Part shown: piece by piece, positions 1 to 9,631 of the stretch
Position numbering within the stretch: position 1 is the first letter of the stretch
Layout of the letters: each line of letters begins with the position of its first letter
NCBI RefSeq assembly: GCF_905475465.1
Contig: NC_062251.1
Span: 1,977,001 to 2,041,000, forward strand
DNA: 64,000 nucleotides
Source of the DNA: Pieris napi
Taxonomy: Eukaryota > Arthropoda > Insecta > Lepidoptera > Pieridae
Direction of reading: 5' to 3'
The notes under the pieces: model-generated
What the model was told of the DNA's origin: nothing
The model's database searches: none
Seen by the model: only the letters and a program-made list of their open reading frames with translations
Program-made: the position numbers and the translations under genes

Positions 1-456
1 ACCAACTAAACGAGATGATTTCGCTGGTATTATTTGTTCTGTGTATTTTTTACATTTATAACGCAATAGAGGGATTTTTGCATTGTCAGTGATTAGTATA
101 TCGTCTTTAAAATCGATTCTACAGTTTTCTAATAAATCTAATCCTATCAAACCATCAAAATAATTATGAAATTTATAGATAAATAATTTTATATTTTTAG
201 TATCATTAAATTCAGGAAAACTAGGAATTGATATTGAGTGTTCATGAACACTTGTTAATCTAGAATTAGTAACTTCAAAAGGATCGTACATTTTCGGAAT
301 ATTACTGAAATATTTATCTACTGCTTCAGGGCTTATGAATGATTGGTTTGCTCCTGTATCAATAAGAAGTTTTAAAGGTGGATTGTTAATTTTGATATAA
401 GGTAATTCTTTTTTTGATTGTATATTTAATTCTATTCTGGTGGGGATTTTCGATGG
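1..456 (-). CDS. pol: Retrotransposon pol, protease N-terminal part (cut by window edge)
   Basis: This frame is open from about 456 down to base 1 and lies -1 relative to gag, overlapping its last codons, as expected for pol made by -1 ribosomal frameshifting. It contains the retroviral aspartic protease active-site signature LLIDTGANQSF (about 335-367) and, roughly 70 residues later, the hydrophobic-GLDLL flap/loop region (GLIGLDLLEN) typical of Ty3/gypsy proteases. Reverse transcriptase and RNase H would lie beyond the left edge. No stop codon interrupts the visible part, so this copy could be recent. Confidence 0.8.
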
Positions 457-2177
457 CTCTGTTGAAAATCCTGACTTTTCCTACCTTTGGAATGTCTCGG
501 TTCAATGTCTTTACTAGTACTAGGCATGTTATTATTATAGCGAGTATCCTCTATTGGTGGTAAATCTTGTTGTTCATAGTACTGATAATTATCTGAGTCA
601 CAATAAGAGTATTGTCCATAATAGTCATTATAGTCATAGTCAGTATTACAATAATTATAGTCAACATAATCATTGTCGTATTCATAATCATTATAATCAT
701 TAAATTCATTAAAATTAACTTCTCTAAACTTAAAGTAATTAGATGGAGGAGGATTGCCGAATTTTTGCCAATCATGACCGGTAATTCTAGGTGGTAAAGG
801 TTTTGTCACAAAATGACTCACCCCACTCATAGGCTTAGGGCCAGAATTATTCTGTGGAGGGTTCCTGTTAGGTATTCTAAAACCACTGTTATTATTAGGC
901 AATGGTGCTCGGAACATTTGCTGAGTACGCGTTGGTTGCATAGGCATGCGCTGATAACTATTAAATTGGGGATTAAAATTAGGTTTATGCCAACTAGGTC
1001 CGGGTAAAAATTTAGGAGAATTAAAGTTATTAATCATAGGAGGAAATTTAGGCTGTGTAAATTGTTGGTGTGAGTTGTGTGGTGTTAATGGTAATAATGG
1101 TTTCTTCAGATCTGTTGCTAAATTATTTCGCTGCTGCAAGTACATAACATTAAGTTCATCCTGGACAAATTCCAAAGCCTTCTCAATAGTTTCAGGTCTC
1201 ATACACCTTATTCGGGACCCGAGAGGATCTTTTAAACCTCTTACAAACGCTTGTAAAGTTAATTTTCGATATAAAATTCTCTTAGCTTCTATAGTTGTCT
1301 CTAAAGTCTCGTGCAACGATACATAAGACATTATAGTGCTAAAAAGGTTTTGGCATTTGTCATAAAATTCCTGTGGAGTCTCATTACACTGTGTCGCTAA
1401 TGCTAAGTCATTGTATAGAGCGGTCTCATCCCTTTGGTCAGAAAAATTATTAATTAAAGTATTTCTAATTCCTAACCAATTTTCAGGAATACCATTTGAA
1501 TTTATTGTACGAGCTGCGGAACCAGTAATTTTATTTAAAATGCCATTTATAACACATAAATTCGATAATTCATATCCTAACTCGTCCTTTACGCATTGAA
1601 TTACGATCTGATCACATATTCTAATAAATCTAGGGAGAATATGTGGGTTACCGTCAAATTCAGGAACTGGGCGGAGAGCCTTATATACTGTATCAGGATC
1701 CATTTTATATTTTAAATTACTAAAACTTAAATTCAACCTACTGTCTAAACTTTGAGGGCAATTCGAGCTCTCAGGAAAATTATTTAAATCTACTGGAGGG
1801 CAATTCGAGCCTTCACTTAATTGACGATTCAAGTCTATACCTAATTGACGATTCAAGTCTACTAAGCTATCCCTACGAATTTTATGCCTGGAGGACACAG
1901 GACTATCTTTCATAGGACGGAAAATTGTGACGAGGAGAAAGCAACACTGATGGAAAAATAATTCAATGTACTCACATAACTCGTCGACTTCCCTGGTTTT
2001 CTTTGCGTTGTACTGAAGTTTGAGTACGCCCCGGCTGCTTCCAAATGTTCTTTGATATTTCGGTGAACGCTTAAGAGCGACAGCTAGAACGACCGCGCGC
2101 GGTGTCGAATCTAGACCCCGGAAATCTTCTTTATAACGATCGTAGTAGCCCCGAAAGTATCCTACCGACTGCGCCAA
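432..2177 (-). CDS. gag: Retrotransposon gag polyprotein
   Basis: A 581-codon open frame runs from the primer-binding site to 432. The first in-frame ATG codons are near 1913 (MKDSPVSS) and at MDPDTVYKALRPVPEFDGNP, so the true start is probably one of these rather than the TTG at 2177. The segment after LRPVPEFDG, with FIRICDQIV and later the LILNNF-like capsid helices, has the look of Ty3/gypsy capsid. The C-terminal third is low-complexity, rich in N, P, F and then Y/D (runs of DYNDY type), without a clear CCHC knuckle, which agrees with errantivirus Gag. Residues 105-145 contain short internal repeats (DLNRQL twice, SSNCP/GSNCP). It packages the element RNA. The frame is intact. Confidence 0.75.
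   Translation of the reverse strand: MAQSVGYFRGYYDRYKEDFRGLDSTPRAVVLAVALKRSPKYQRTFGSSRGVLKLQYNAKKTREVDELCEYIELFFHQCCFLLVTIFRPMKDSPVSSRHKIRRDSLVDLNRQLGIDLNRQLSEGSNCPPVDLNNFPESSNCPQSLDSRLNLSFSNLKYKMDPDTVYKALRPVPEFDGNPHILPRFIRICDQIVIQCVKDELGYELSNLCVINGILNKITGSAARTINSNGIPENWLGIRNTLINNFSDQRDETALYNDLALATQCNETPQEFYDKCQNLFSTIMSYVSLHETLETTIEAKRILYRKLTLQAFVRGLKDPLGSRIRCMRPETIEKALEFVQDELNVMYLQQRNNLATDLKKPLLPLTPHNSHQQFTQPKFPPMINNFNSPKFLPGPSWHKPNFNPQFNSYQRMPMQPTRTQQMFRAPLPNNNSGFRIPNRNPPQNNSGPKPMSGVSHFVTKPLPPRITGHDWQKFGNPPPSNYFKFREVNFNEFNDYNDYEYDNDYVDYNYCNTDYDYNDYYGQYSYCDSDNYQYYEQQDLPPIEDTRYNNNMPSTSKDIEPRHSKGRKSQDFQQSHRKSPPE
2159..2176 (-). promoter_or_regulatory. Primer-binding site, tRNA-Ser type
   Basis: Immediately inside the LTR the minus strand reads TGGCGCAGTCGGTAGGAT. 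Its complement ends in TGCGCCA and matches the 3' end of the tRNA-Ser gene at 32107-32188 plus CCA at 17 of 18 positions. Drosophila elements of the 17.6/297 group also use tRNA-Ser primers. Confidence 0.8.
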
Positions 2178-2434
2178 TTACGATTTCGTCAGCCCGGACT
2201 CCCAAAAAAAACCAATAGTTAGCTAGGTATTTATTACATTTAAACTTATAATTAAATTACAAAATGACATCCGTTATCGATGCTAGATATAATCGGAGTG
2301 GCAAACATATTTTATTTAATTAAAATGTTAAATCGCGGTAAACACTGTGTCAGCAAAGTAATTCCTTGAAGCCGGCACGTTGACCATACACGTGCCGCGA
2401 TGTCAGCGATCTTCTTTAGGGTACCGTATGTAAT
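2177..2434 (-). repeat. Long terminal repeat (single copy)
   Basis: The 258-bp segment is bounded by ATTAC and GTAAT, inverted ends, directly against the primer-binding site on one side and a purine tract on the other. The minus strand contains AATAAA-type signals inside it. Boundaries are inferred from these landmarks because no second LTR is present in the window for comparison. Confidence 0.65.
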
Positions 2435-2446
2435 TCCTCCACCCTC
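2435..2446 (-). other. Polypurine tract
   Basis: The minus strand reads GAGGGTGGAGGA directly before the LTR, the usual place for plus-strand priming. Confidence 0.6.
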
Positions 2447-2456
2447 AGAACAGCAA

Positions 2457-3437
2457 CTATTTGAGCACTTTGAGGGAAAATGTTGCTGGTACTCCAGGTT
2501 TTTCAGAATCAGGAACAGCATATATAGGGTTGCTTCTTGGTTCTTCTTCTGGTGTAGTAGGGTTCTTTCGCAGGTATCGTCGAAGAATATAGGCAAGGAA
2601 AATTATAACTATACCAGATACAAGTGCATAGAGGGGCAACGTTGTATGGTACAGTGAAGAATCAAAGTGGGCAAGACGTATGGGATTCTGTAGCATAATT
2701 CTGTTTTCCAGATGATGTAAGTTATCGAGATTCAAAGAATTTAGAGTTATATGTGGAATCTCGTTATCTTGAACTTCAGTGAAATTACTTCGTATTTCGG
2801 TGATCTTCAGCGGCTGTCCCTTGACTTCATCTTCGCTATTGGTTATCTTAAACGTATCTGTTCGTAATGAACATTCATGGGGAATTGTTGCTAAGTAGCT
2901 GCCAGATAAGGATACATATTCCTGCCGTTCACATTGAAGTTCGACATTCGTAGGCTTTGGGAAGACAATAGTATAGTGTCTATCATCCAGTTGTTCCATA
3001 GCTTGTCTTGTAATGGAGACTTCAGTGGGGCTACATGATTTATCTAAAGATTGATGAATGATGATACTCTGGATACAATCTGCGTGTTCTTGTGGCTGGT
3101 AATAATTTGTGCTTTTCTCACAGAGAAGGTATTCGCCGACTTTCGGGCATTCGGTTTGCAAATACATGAAATATTTCCCATTGGTTGCTATGAAAGGATG
3201 TATAGGTATAAAGGTCTGTTGGAATTTATTAGGAACAATGGCAAGCCTAAATAAGTCGTAACTATCTTTAGATATTACAGGAATTTTAAAAATTATAACA
3301 ATTCTCTTACCTATGAAATAACTACCTGGTTTTATAAGATTATAATATTCTCTCAAATCAATATCTAAGATTTCATTATTACTATATATTTCTCTTAATC
3401 TACCTATCATGCATTCTAAGTTATCTATGCTTATCAT
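2457..3437 (-). pseudogene. env: Env-like membrane protein, N-terminally short
   Basis: The frame encodes 326 residues from its first ATG and stays open upstream to about 3540, next to a TTTTTAG that could serve as the env splice acceptor. It has N-glycosylation sites, several cysteines, and near the C-terminus a transmembrane stretch (YALVSGIVIIFLAYIL) followed by a basic cytoplasmic tail, as in baculovirus-F-like env proteins of insect errantiviruses. No signal peptide or full surface domain is visible and only about 100 bp separate it from the integrase stop, so the N-terminal part appears to be missing. Function as an envelope is therefore doubtful. It could be active only if an upstream exon supplied the rest. 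Confidence 0.65.
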
Positions 3438-3544
3438 ACTATGATGCGTGCTCGCTGCACGTATAAATCCTAAAATATTCTCTATTCTGATTAACTCTAA
3501 ATATAAATCATCTGTATTTTCAGTAATTATAGCTAAAAATTAAG

Positions 3545-4036
3545 TCAAGTTTTAACTCTGCTGCCTTCGTCATTGTCATTTTCAGTATTAGTCGGTACCT
3601 GTAACATTTTTGATGACTTTGGTACACGTTTCAAGCGAGATTTAGCAACAGGTCCCTTTTTCTTTGAAGTGTAAATGTGTATGGGAAGGTCTGCAAGAAC
3701 TGTGTCGTGAGTGTATCGTGGTGCTAACTTTTGTCTAGTAGCTAAAGGGTTCTTAATAAAAACCTGTTGATCGGGTACATATTCAGTTTCTGGCTCACGA
3801 TTTTTATTTCTATTAGTCATTAAATTCGTACGGTCAATAGTTGTAGCTTCGCTAATCATTTCATATACTGTCTTCATTTGGTCTCTATGAGTTATAATAT
3901 ACTGTTGCATAAGATGTTCAGCTAAATTAAGATCTAAAGGGTCTCTAGGATCAAAATGACCTCTAATGATATCGTGTGGTCTACATTTGGTGAAACTATG
4001 TACTGATCTGTTATAAGCTAGGATTGCATAAGTTCT
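3545..4036 (-). pseudogene. pol: Integrase C-terminal fragment
   Basis: The open frame starts mid-gene at about 4036 with ILAYNRSVHSFTKCRPHDII, the conserved end of the gypsy integrase core (Y-N-x-S-x-H-S-x-T...P), and continues into a basic C-terminal domain ending EGSRVKT at 3545. Catalytic Asp and Glu residues lie upstream and are absent because the sequence is broken at 4036, where it joins MITE DNA. It is a remnant, although the visible part has no internal stop. Confidence 0.75.
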
Positions 4037-4175
4037 ATTATTATTCGAATGTTGTTTTTAAATTATGTCCAATGCCGTAGCATCTTCCGTGGGCGTTCAT
4101 TCTGTTAATTTTGTGTCACGGTGCGCGCGCATCGTAAAATTTCACTCTCATCAATTTTTCATAACGCGCCTAAAC
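4037..4175 (-). repeat. Partial MITE, inverted relative to the copy at 6534
   Basis: This stretch is the reverse complement of about 6544-6687 (shared landmarks include ATGCGCGCGCACCGTGACAC and ACAACATTCGAATAATA). Only the left half of the element is present; the retrotransposon joins it on the other side. Confidence 0.65.
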
Positions 4176-4270
4176 AATTATAACTTTAAAAACAAATTTA
4201 TTTTAAGCCAAGTTTGTTTTTGTTAGCGTCGCAACCCCCCTACTCCTAATTTTGCGTTAGTTATTAGTTG

Positions 4271-4545
4271 ACGACTCGTTGGTCTAGTGGTTAGTACCCC
4301 TGACTGCGAATCCATGGGTCCCGGGTTCGATCCCCGGCTGAGACGAACATCGATGTGATGAGCATTTGGTGTTGTGCTTAGGTCTTGGGTGTTTAAATAT
4401 GTATTTATATGTCTATCTATCTATAATATGTATGTATATCCGTTGCCTAGTACTCATAACACAAGCTTCACCAGCTTATCATGGGACTAGGTCAATTGGT
4501 GTGAATTGTCTTTAAATAAAAAGAAAAGAAAAGAAAAAAAAAAGT
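4271..4545 (+). mobile_element. tRNA-derived SINE, family S1
   Basis: A pol III A box (TGGTCTAGTGGTT) and B box (GGGTTCGATCCC) open the element, followed by a conserved body (TATCTATCTATAATATG, TAGCATGGGACTAGGTCAAT) and an A-rich tail. Near-identical copies occur at 6687, 10312, 25455 (minus) and 36983 (minus). The tRNA part does not fold into a full tRNA. Confidence 0.85.
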
Positions 4546-4559
4546 TATAAACTCATGTT

Positions 4560-4925
4560 TTAAACCATTAATGTCAAAGGGGATGTTTGATCGAGCGGAC
4601 GCCTCTCAACATCGCGCCGTGGCACTCCAAGCCACCAGATCGCTTCAGGTATCCGCGTGAGCTATTCTCCGCGGATGACAACACCACCGATTACGACACC
4701 AGGGTCAAGTTGAGATTACTCCTTGGCCCCTCACCACCGGATTGACACCCCGGATTCGACCCCATCGCAGCGCAGCGAGTAGAGACCGCCTCTCTGCGCT
4801 GCAGCCCTCACCAAGGGCTATACTGCCCGCCCCCGTACCGCCCTGTATCAGCAGGGCAACACCACCCGAAGGAGGCATATGCCCCGAACGGGCTAAAGCT
4901 CATCCCTCTCGAGGGAGTGTGTAAC
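4560..4925. repeat. GC-rich interspersed fragment, probably LINE 3' region
   Basis: Unlike its AT-rich surroundings this block is GC-rich with sharp edges, suggesting an inserted fragment, perhaps a LINE 3' untranslated region. No conserved protein is readable in it. The short frame at 4742-4924 is low-complexity P/R/S and not convincing. Confidence 0.35.
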
Positions 4926-5154
4926 ACAAAACACAGATTCATTAATGTCAGTTGTTACCATGATTCAAACAAAGAGTTTTATTTAAACATCTCCATAGTT
5001 AAACCGCCACCATACTTTATTCGCCACTGGATTTTTTCTTCTATATGTATATATGTCTTAGAATGAATCAACGTACATCATTTGGTTAGTATACGAAACA
5101 GGTGGCGCTAGTATGTATATATAGTGTCATATTGGTATTTAAAACTATACTATG
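4926..5154. other. No feature seen
   Basis: AT-rich sequence with no recognisable gene or repeat. Confidence 0.4.
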
Positions 5155-5474
5155 CTAGTAGACTCGGCATTACTTAGTAGTAAACTATCCAAGGGAAATA
5201 GTAAGAGCCATGGGGACGACCATGCTTCTTTGGTGGTTATGCCATTTAATAGTAGCTTATGTGAAACGTTGGTACATTCAACACAACGCCATCTGTTAGA
5301 ATTGTGAATATCAAATAATTAACAAATAATTTGCAATAAAATAATATTGCGGGTATAAATTGAGATGTAAGCTATCCTATCTTTTAAGTTAGATCAAACT
5401 GATTGAAATCGGTTCAGTAGTTTAGGAGTCCATAGCGGACAAACAACGTGACACGTAATTTATATATATTAAGA
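5155..5474 (-). mobile_element. Non-autonomous Helitron-like element
   Basis: On the minus strand it begins TCTTAATATATAT...GTGTCAC and ends in CTAG, Helitron-style termini with no inverted repeats, followed by T at its start side. The same element occurs at 35068-35762, where the duplicate copy gives an exact A/T empty site. Confidence 0.7.
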
Positions 5475-5477
5475 TTA

Positions 5478-5710
5478 TGTGCGCAGTAACATAATGCGGG
5501 TGACAGTTGCTGAATTTTTCGTTTCACTCTTGAAAGTTGCCGCGATTTAGAAATTATTACTCAGTATTTCAGCTGTACCACATTCGTAATATATTAAATC
5601 ATTAACTGTAGTAACTTAAATTAACCTAGCCAGAATGTTCTAGTCTGCAAATAAAATCAAATTGAAAGAAAAATTAAGCAACTGTCACCCGCACCATGCT
5701 ACAACGCACA
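5478..5710. mobile_element. MITE with TA target duplication
   Basis: Terminal inverted repeats of about 33 bp carry GTGCGGGTGACAGTTGCT-type cores near both ends and outer TGTGCG/CGCACA, flanked by TA on each side. The size, 233 bp, and TA duplication suggest a Tc1/mariner-related non-autonomous element. Confidence 0.65.
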
Positions 5711-6394
5711 TAGTATACGTTTTTGAACGTAGTTACGTTATTGAAGCTATTATACGAATTTTCTCTAAGGTTGTCATGACCTCTTAAGGCCCTATCCCAG
5801 CACAAATTGCTGTGTCAGTGTCTCGAGGTGGACTGCGGGGCGCAGTGGAGAGCTGGAGCACTGAGGCGCGCCGGCACGTAATAACAATTAGTTATGTAAA
5901 ACATTAAAGTAATGTAATTTTATCATTTTGTTACTGAAATGGATTACTTGGCTTGCGATAAAATATATCGTGTAAATTTCAAAATCATGTTCTATATACA
6001 TTTTCGTCATAATATGTATTGAAAGTGTCAAAAATTGGTGATGTTTGGATTTTTTTCTATCGAAGTTATTTAAATCGTGTATCGATCTTTCAAAATGGAT
6101 ACATATACTCAACTCCACCATATAATTTTTCCATTCGCCATACTTCAAGAAACGATGACAAAAAATGGAAAGAAACAATGTACTTTTTGTAGTTTGGCGA
6201 CAAGAGTGGTCCTTAAAATTCTGCATCCTGGGCCTTACAATGAGCTTTCTTAAAGCAATCCAGATGAGATGCTGATGAGTTTAGGTAGGTACCTAAATTC
6301 AATAGAATTTTTTCGTACCATGACCGCCTATAAGCTGAAACGTATTGGCATCGCAAGACCGAATAAAATAACAATAATTTTGTTGAGGTTTCTC
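5711..6394. other. No gene seen
   Basis: The only sizeable frame (5888-6226, minus) has no family I recognise and an AT-rich composition; I do not call it a gene. Confidence 0.4.
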
Positions 6395-6525
6395 TATCTT
6401 GAGGAAACCGGCTTTAAAAAGTCGACGGCTGTGTCAGGCACAGGAAGCTGATGTATTGGCCTATTAGACAAGTGATCATTCAACAGAAATCTGAAGCCCA
6501 GACCTAAAAGGGTGTTAGCGCCTCA
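6395..6525 (+). repeat. SINE family S2, 3' fragment
   Basis: It matches the body of the full S2 element at 11704-12006 (shared GTCGACGGC, TGTCAGGCAC, CTATTAGA and CAGACCTAAA blocks) but lacks the tRNA-like head. Confidence 0.6.
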
Positions 6526-6533
6526 GATTTATT

Positions 6534-7130
6534 GAAGTTATACTTCTTTAGGCGCGTTATGAAAAATTGATGAGAGTGAAATTTTACGATGCGCGCGCAC
6601 CGTGACACAAAATTAACAGAATGAAGTTGTCCACGGAAGATGCTACGGCATTGGACACAATTTAAAAACAACATTCGAATAATATTCGACTCATTGGTCT
6701 AGTGATTAGTACCCCAGACTGCGAATCCATGGCTCCCGGGTTCGATCCCCGGCTGAGACGAACATCGATGTGATGAGCATTTGGTGTTGTGCTTAGGTCT
6801 TGGGTGTTTAAATAATATGTATGTATATCCGTTGCCTAGTACCTACCCATAACACAAGCTTCACAGCTTAGCATGGGACTCGGCCAATTGGTGTGAATTG
6901 TCTTTAAAAAAAATAGAATTTATGTTACACTTAATGTAAGAGAATAATTCAATAATAATACATATTTATTTATTTAATTTGTCAAATGTAAAATGAACTT
7001 TATTGACTATAATGACTCCTTTTCCAGTCTGATTATTTAATTGTAATTAATTATTTGCATGCAATCAAAATTATTTTGAATAATGCCAAAGAAGTATAAC
7101 TTCTTACGCGCGTACATAAGTACACGCACC
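6534..7130 (+). mobile_element. MITE of the GAAGT..ACTTC family, interrupted by a SINE
   Basis: The left end reads GAAGTTATACTTCTTTAGGC and the right end has GCCAAAGAAGTATAACTTCT, forming an inverted pair, then the conserved tail GTACATAAGTACACGCACC. An S1 SINE sits inside. At least seven other full or partial copies lie in this window (4037, 17917, 23658, 31661, 34455, 44215, 45810). Confidence 0.7.
6687..6912 (+). mobile_element. tRNA-derived SINE, family S1 (nested)
   Basis: It has the same boxes and body as the copy at 4271 and ends in an A-rich tail; it splits the surrounding MITE. Confidence 0.8.
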
Positions 7131-7674
7131 CTTTTTTTACCATGTGTTCATTATAGGTATGTTAACTAAAGCTGGCGGCTTTGTGCTTGTGTAGTGTCTG
7201 TGAATAAGCGCGAGACGTGATGTCAAACTGAAATACATCATAAATAGACTGTCCGTCGTGTATGAGTGGACTAAAATGTATTGCATGGCAAAAAAATCAT
7301 ATTATGAAACATACTGTATGTGAAATTGCATTAGTGTGAGTACTGTGAACCCGCCAGCTTTCGATAACCGACCTATACTAGCGTCGAACCTACCATAGTG
7401 TTGATTTACGCTACCATCCATATTAAGCTTCAGGAAGAATATGTATAAAAATAAAAGGACCAGAAATATAAAGTACATTTATTTTGAATGTAAACATAAA
7501 TTTATTGCACATACCAATGCGTAACATTGCTTTGTTTTAGCGCCATCTATCGGGGAGCGGCCAAACTATTTACAAAAATATTAAATTTGATTTAAATAGA
7601 GCGTCTAAATTCACAGTAATAAATCTTCATACAATTTGTAAGTGAATGTCATAAAACAATCTTGCTATATATAT
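7131..7674. other. No feature seen
   Basis: AT-rich intergenic sequence without a gene or a repeat I can assign. Confidence 0.4.
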
Positions 7675-8327
7675 GTCGCAGCTAACTAGCTTAATTAGCC
7701 GTTCAATTAACAGTCTAGCCTAACTAAACATCGCCGTTTAAATAGCGGCCTGAAAGATATTTAGCCATTTTATCAAACAGCTAGGCAAATGACTTGAATC
7801 GATGACGTTACATTACTTGCCTTTCTTGTTCATTTTAATTTAGTTCCACTTTTTACCACCAACTCCAAACAGTCAAAAAGCGTCGGCAAACAACAAATTT
7901 GATGATTTTTTTTATAGAACGGAGCAAAAGGAGGCTCACGTGATCTTAAGTGATACCGGCCGCCCATGGACACTCTCAATGCCAGAGAGCTCGCAAGTGC
8001 GTTGCCGGCCTTTTAAGAATTGTTTTCTTGAATGAGCCCAAGTCGAATTGATTCGCAAATACTTCAATGGGCAGCTGGTTACAAATAGTAGTGGTGCAAA
8101 AACTGAGTTTAAAAAAGCGCTAAGTTGTGAAAACACGGACTTCCGAGGTGATATGGGTGGAATTTCGTAATTTTTTTGATAATGTTTTCCAAAGTTTAAT
8201 GAAAAATAGTATGGAAGAGTGTAGTGACACTAAGTGTAAAGTGTAAGAACACTAACAAGTTACATTTTAAATACAAAAAACTAAGATGTTTATTAAACGT
8301 CTCATTAAGCTAATTAGCTGCGACACA
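7675..8327. mobile_element. MITE with GTCGCAGCTAA ends, carrying a LINE fragment
   Basis: Inverted ends share TCGCAGCTAA(C/T)TAGCTTAAT (left near 7675, right near 8290-8327). A 155-bp relative with the same ends is at 47236-47390. The interior contains an inserted LINE 3' end. Confidence 0.5.
7918..8165 (-). repeat. LINE 3'-end fragment (GGCCGGCAACGCAC type)
   Basis: The reverse strand carries the AAAGGCCGGCAACGCACT block followed by TGTCCATGGGCGGC and GTGAGCCTCC, shared with 23223, 34125 and 38570. Upstream it encodes a degenerate NQLP/FKGRQRT segment like a reverse-transcriptase C-terminus. Confidence 0.65.
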
Positions 8328-8504
8328 TACACATGATTTTTGATATAGCGACATCTATCAGGGAGTAGATAACATTCTTTAAAACTGAAAACATCTAAAC
8401 ATATTTTAAAATAACGCCCTCTATCGCCGAATAGAAAAATTGCACACATATTGCTTTTCGTTCCCTACAAACTACACAACTTAAAATTATCCCGTCTCCG
8501 TCCA

Positions 8505-9631
8505 TCACACAATTTCACTCGTACGCTGATGCACCTTCAAATGTCCCTTCAACGTACACTTCTGGGTAAAGGCCCTCCCACACACGGGACAAATGAACCT
8601 CTTATCATTATTATGAATCCGCATATGCTCTCTCAGGGTCTTCATCCTCTGGTAAGACTTACTGCATATGCTGCACACGTGGATCCTCTCCCCATCATGC
8701 TTTATCATGTGCATCTTCAGGGAGTTCCTCGTATAGAAAGCCAGATCGCATTTCGGGCACTTATGATTCCTTTCATTCAAATGGTCTCTCCGGACATGGC
8801 TCGACAGATGTCCAGGTGTAATATAACTCTGGGTACAGGCCTTGCACTTGTACCTCTTCAATTCCTCATTATGTACCTCAGCCAGATGCTTCTGCCGGGC
8901 ATAGAACGAGGTCAGAGATATATTACACCGCTTGCACACATATCGGATACCACTTTTATGCTCTTTTGACACATGGTTCTCTCTCTTCGTCACCTTATCG
9001 AAGACCATATCACAGAAACGGCATGGAAAGTTGCCGACCTCGTGGGTCCGTAGATGCCCTCTAAGACGTGACCTCGACGCAAACGCTTTCCCACAATTAT
9101 CACACGTGTGGTTTGGATAATGTTCGTTCATATGCGTGTTCAAGGTCACGAAGTTGAGGAAGGTCTTCTTGCAGATGGGGCAGTCGAGCTGGTCTTTCTC
9201 CAGCTTGAAGGGCAGCTGGTTCCACCTGCATCCCAGTCGGATGCAGGCGTCTATATGGTGCTTCATATCATCGAAGTTTCTGATTTCGACCGCGCACGTC
9301 TTGCATTTGAGGCAATTCTTCTCTTTTGAGAATTTCTGGGATGTTGACTGCGACATTTTCTTGAAGGCCATTGCCATGTTCGATGTGCTGTGTTGGGATA
9401 TATGCGTCTTCAGGTCTTCCAGGGTGGTGGTCTTTTCGGGGCATATGGTGCATGAGAAGTCGTCTTTGCTCATCTTGAATGGGAATAGACCAGCATTCAG
9501 AAGGTATATGGTCTCATCGAGGTCCACAACCTTCTTACAAACAGACGAATATGTAATTTTCTTCTTTTTCGATATTTTTCTCGTTTTCCGCGTTTCGTCG
9601 TCTGAGTCTTTGTGAATGCCATTTTCCAATA
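8505..9631 (-). CDS. Exon 5 of the ZAD gene: zinc-finger exon
   Basis: It starts at ATAATTTCAG/TATTGG and enters the frame after two bases. A basic linker (KTRKISKKKKITY) could act as a nuclear localisation signal. Fingers follow from FSCTICPEK to the terminal finger FICPVCGRAFTQKCTLKGHL; the second is C2HC-like (ends in HHIDAC). The ending MRIHNNDKRF...QKC places it in the same subgroup as the exons at 50446, 51737 and 52939, so this gene and the array share an origin. Confidence 0.85.

Larger units (their letters stand above)
1..4036 (-). mobile_element. Errantivirus-like LTR retrotransposon, two partial copies joined through one LTR
   Basis: Reading the minus strand, the order is integrase C-terminus, env-like frame, polypurine tract, LTR, primer-binding site, gag, protease, then the window edge. 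A single provirus would read LTR-gag-pol-env-LTR, so this is the 3' portion of one copy followed by the 5' portion of another sharing one LTR, or a permuted insertion. The right boundary is abrupt: at about 4036 integrase coding sequence joins sequence that matches an inverted piece of the MITE at 6534-7130. The left end continues outside the window. The order is seen directly; assignment to errantiviruses rests on the env frame and on the serine-tRNA-type primer site. Confidence 0.8.

Noticed and set aside
4271..4345. tRNA-like sequence
   Set aside because: A and B boxes are present, but stems do not close and the same unit recurs with a SINE body, so it is a SINE head and not a tRNA gene.
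4742..4924. 60-codon frame in the GC-rich block
   Set aside because: Low-complexity P/R/S sequence in what looks like a repeat fragment.
5888..6226. 112-codon frame on the minus strand
   Set aside because: AT-driven composition and no recognisable domain, splice signal or homologous repeat.
8451..9615. Plus-strand open frames overlapping the zinc-finger exons (also at 38845, 43238, 48168, 50725, 52945, 54277, 55748, 56934, 58880 and others)
   Set aside because: They are mirror frames of the C2H2 repeats, where Cys, His and Lys codons rarely give stops on the other strand; their proteins have no domain.
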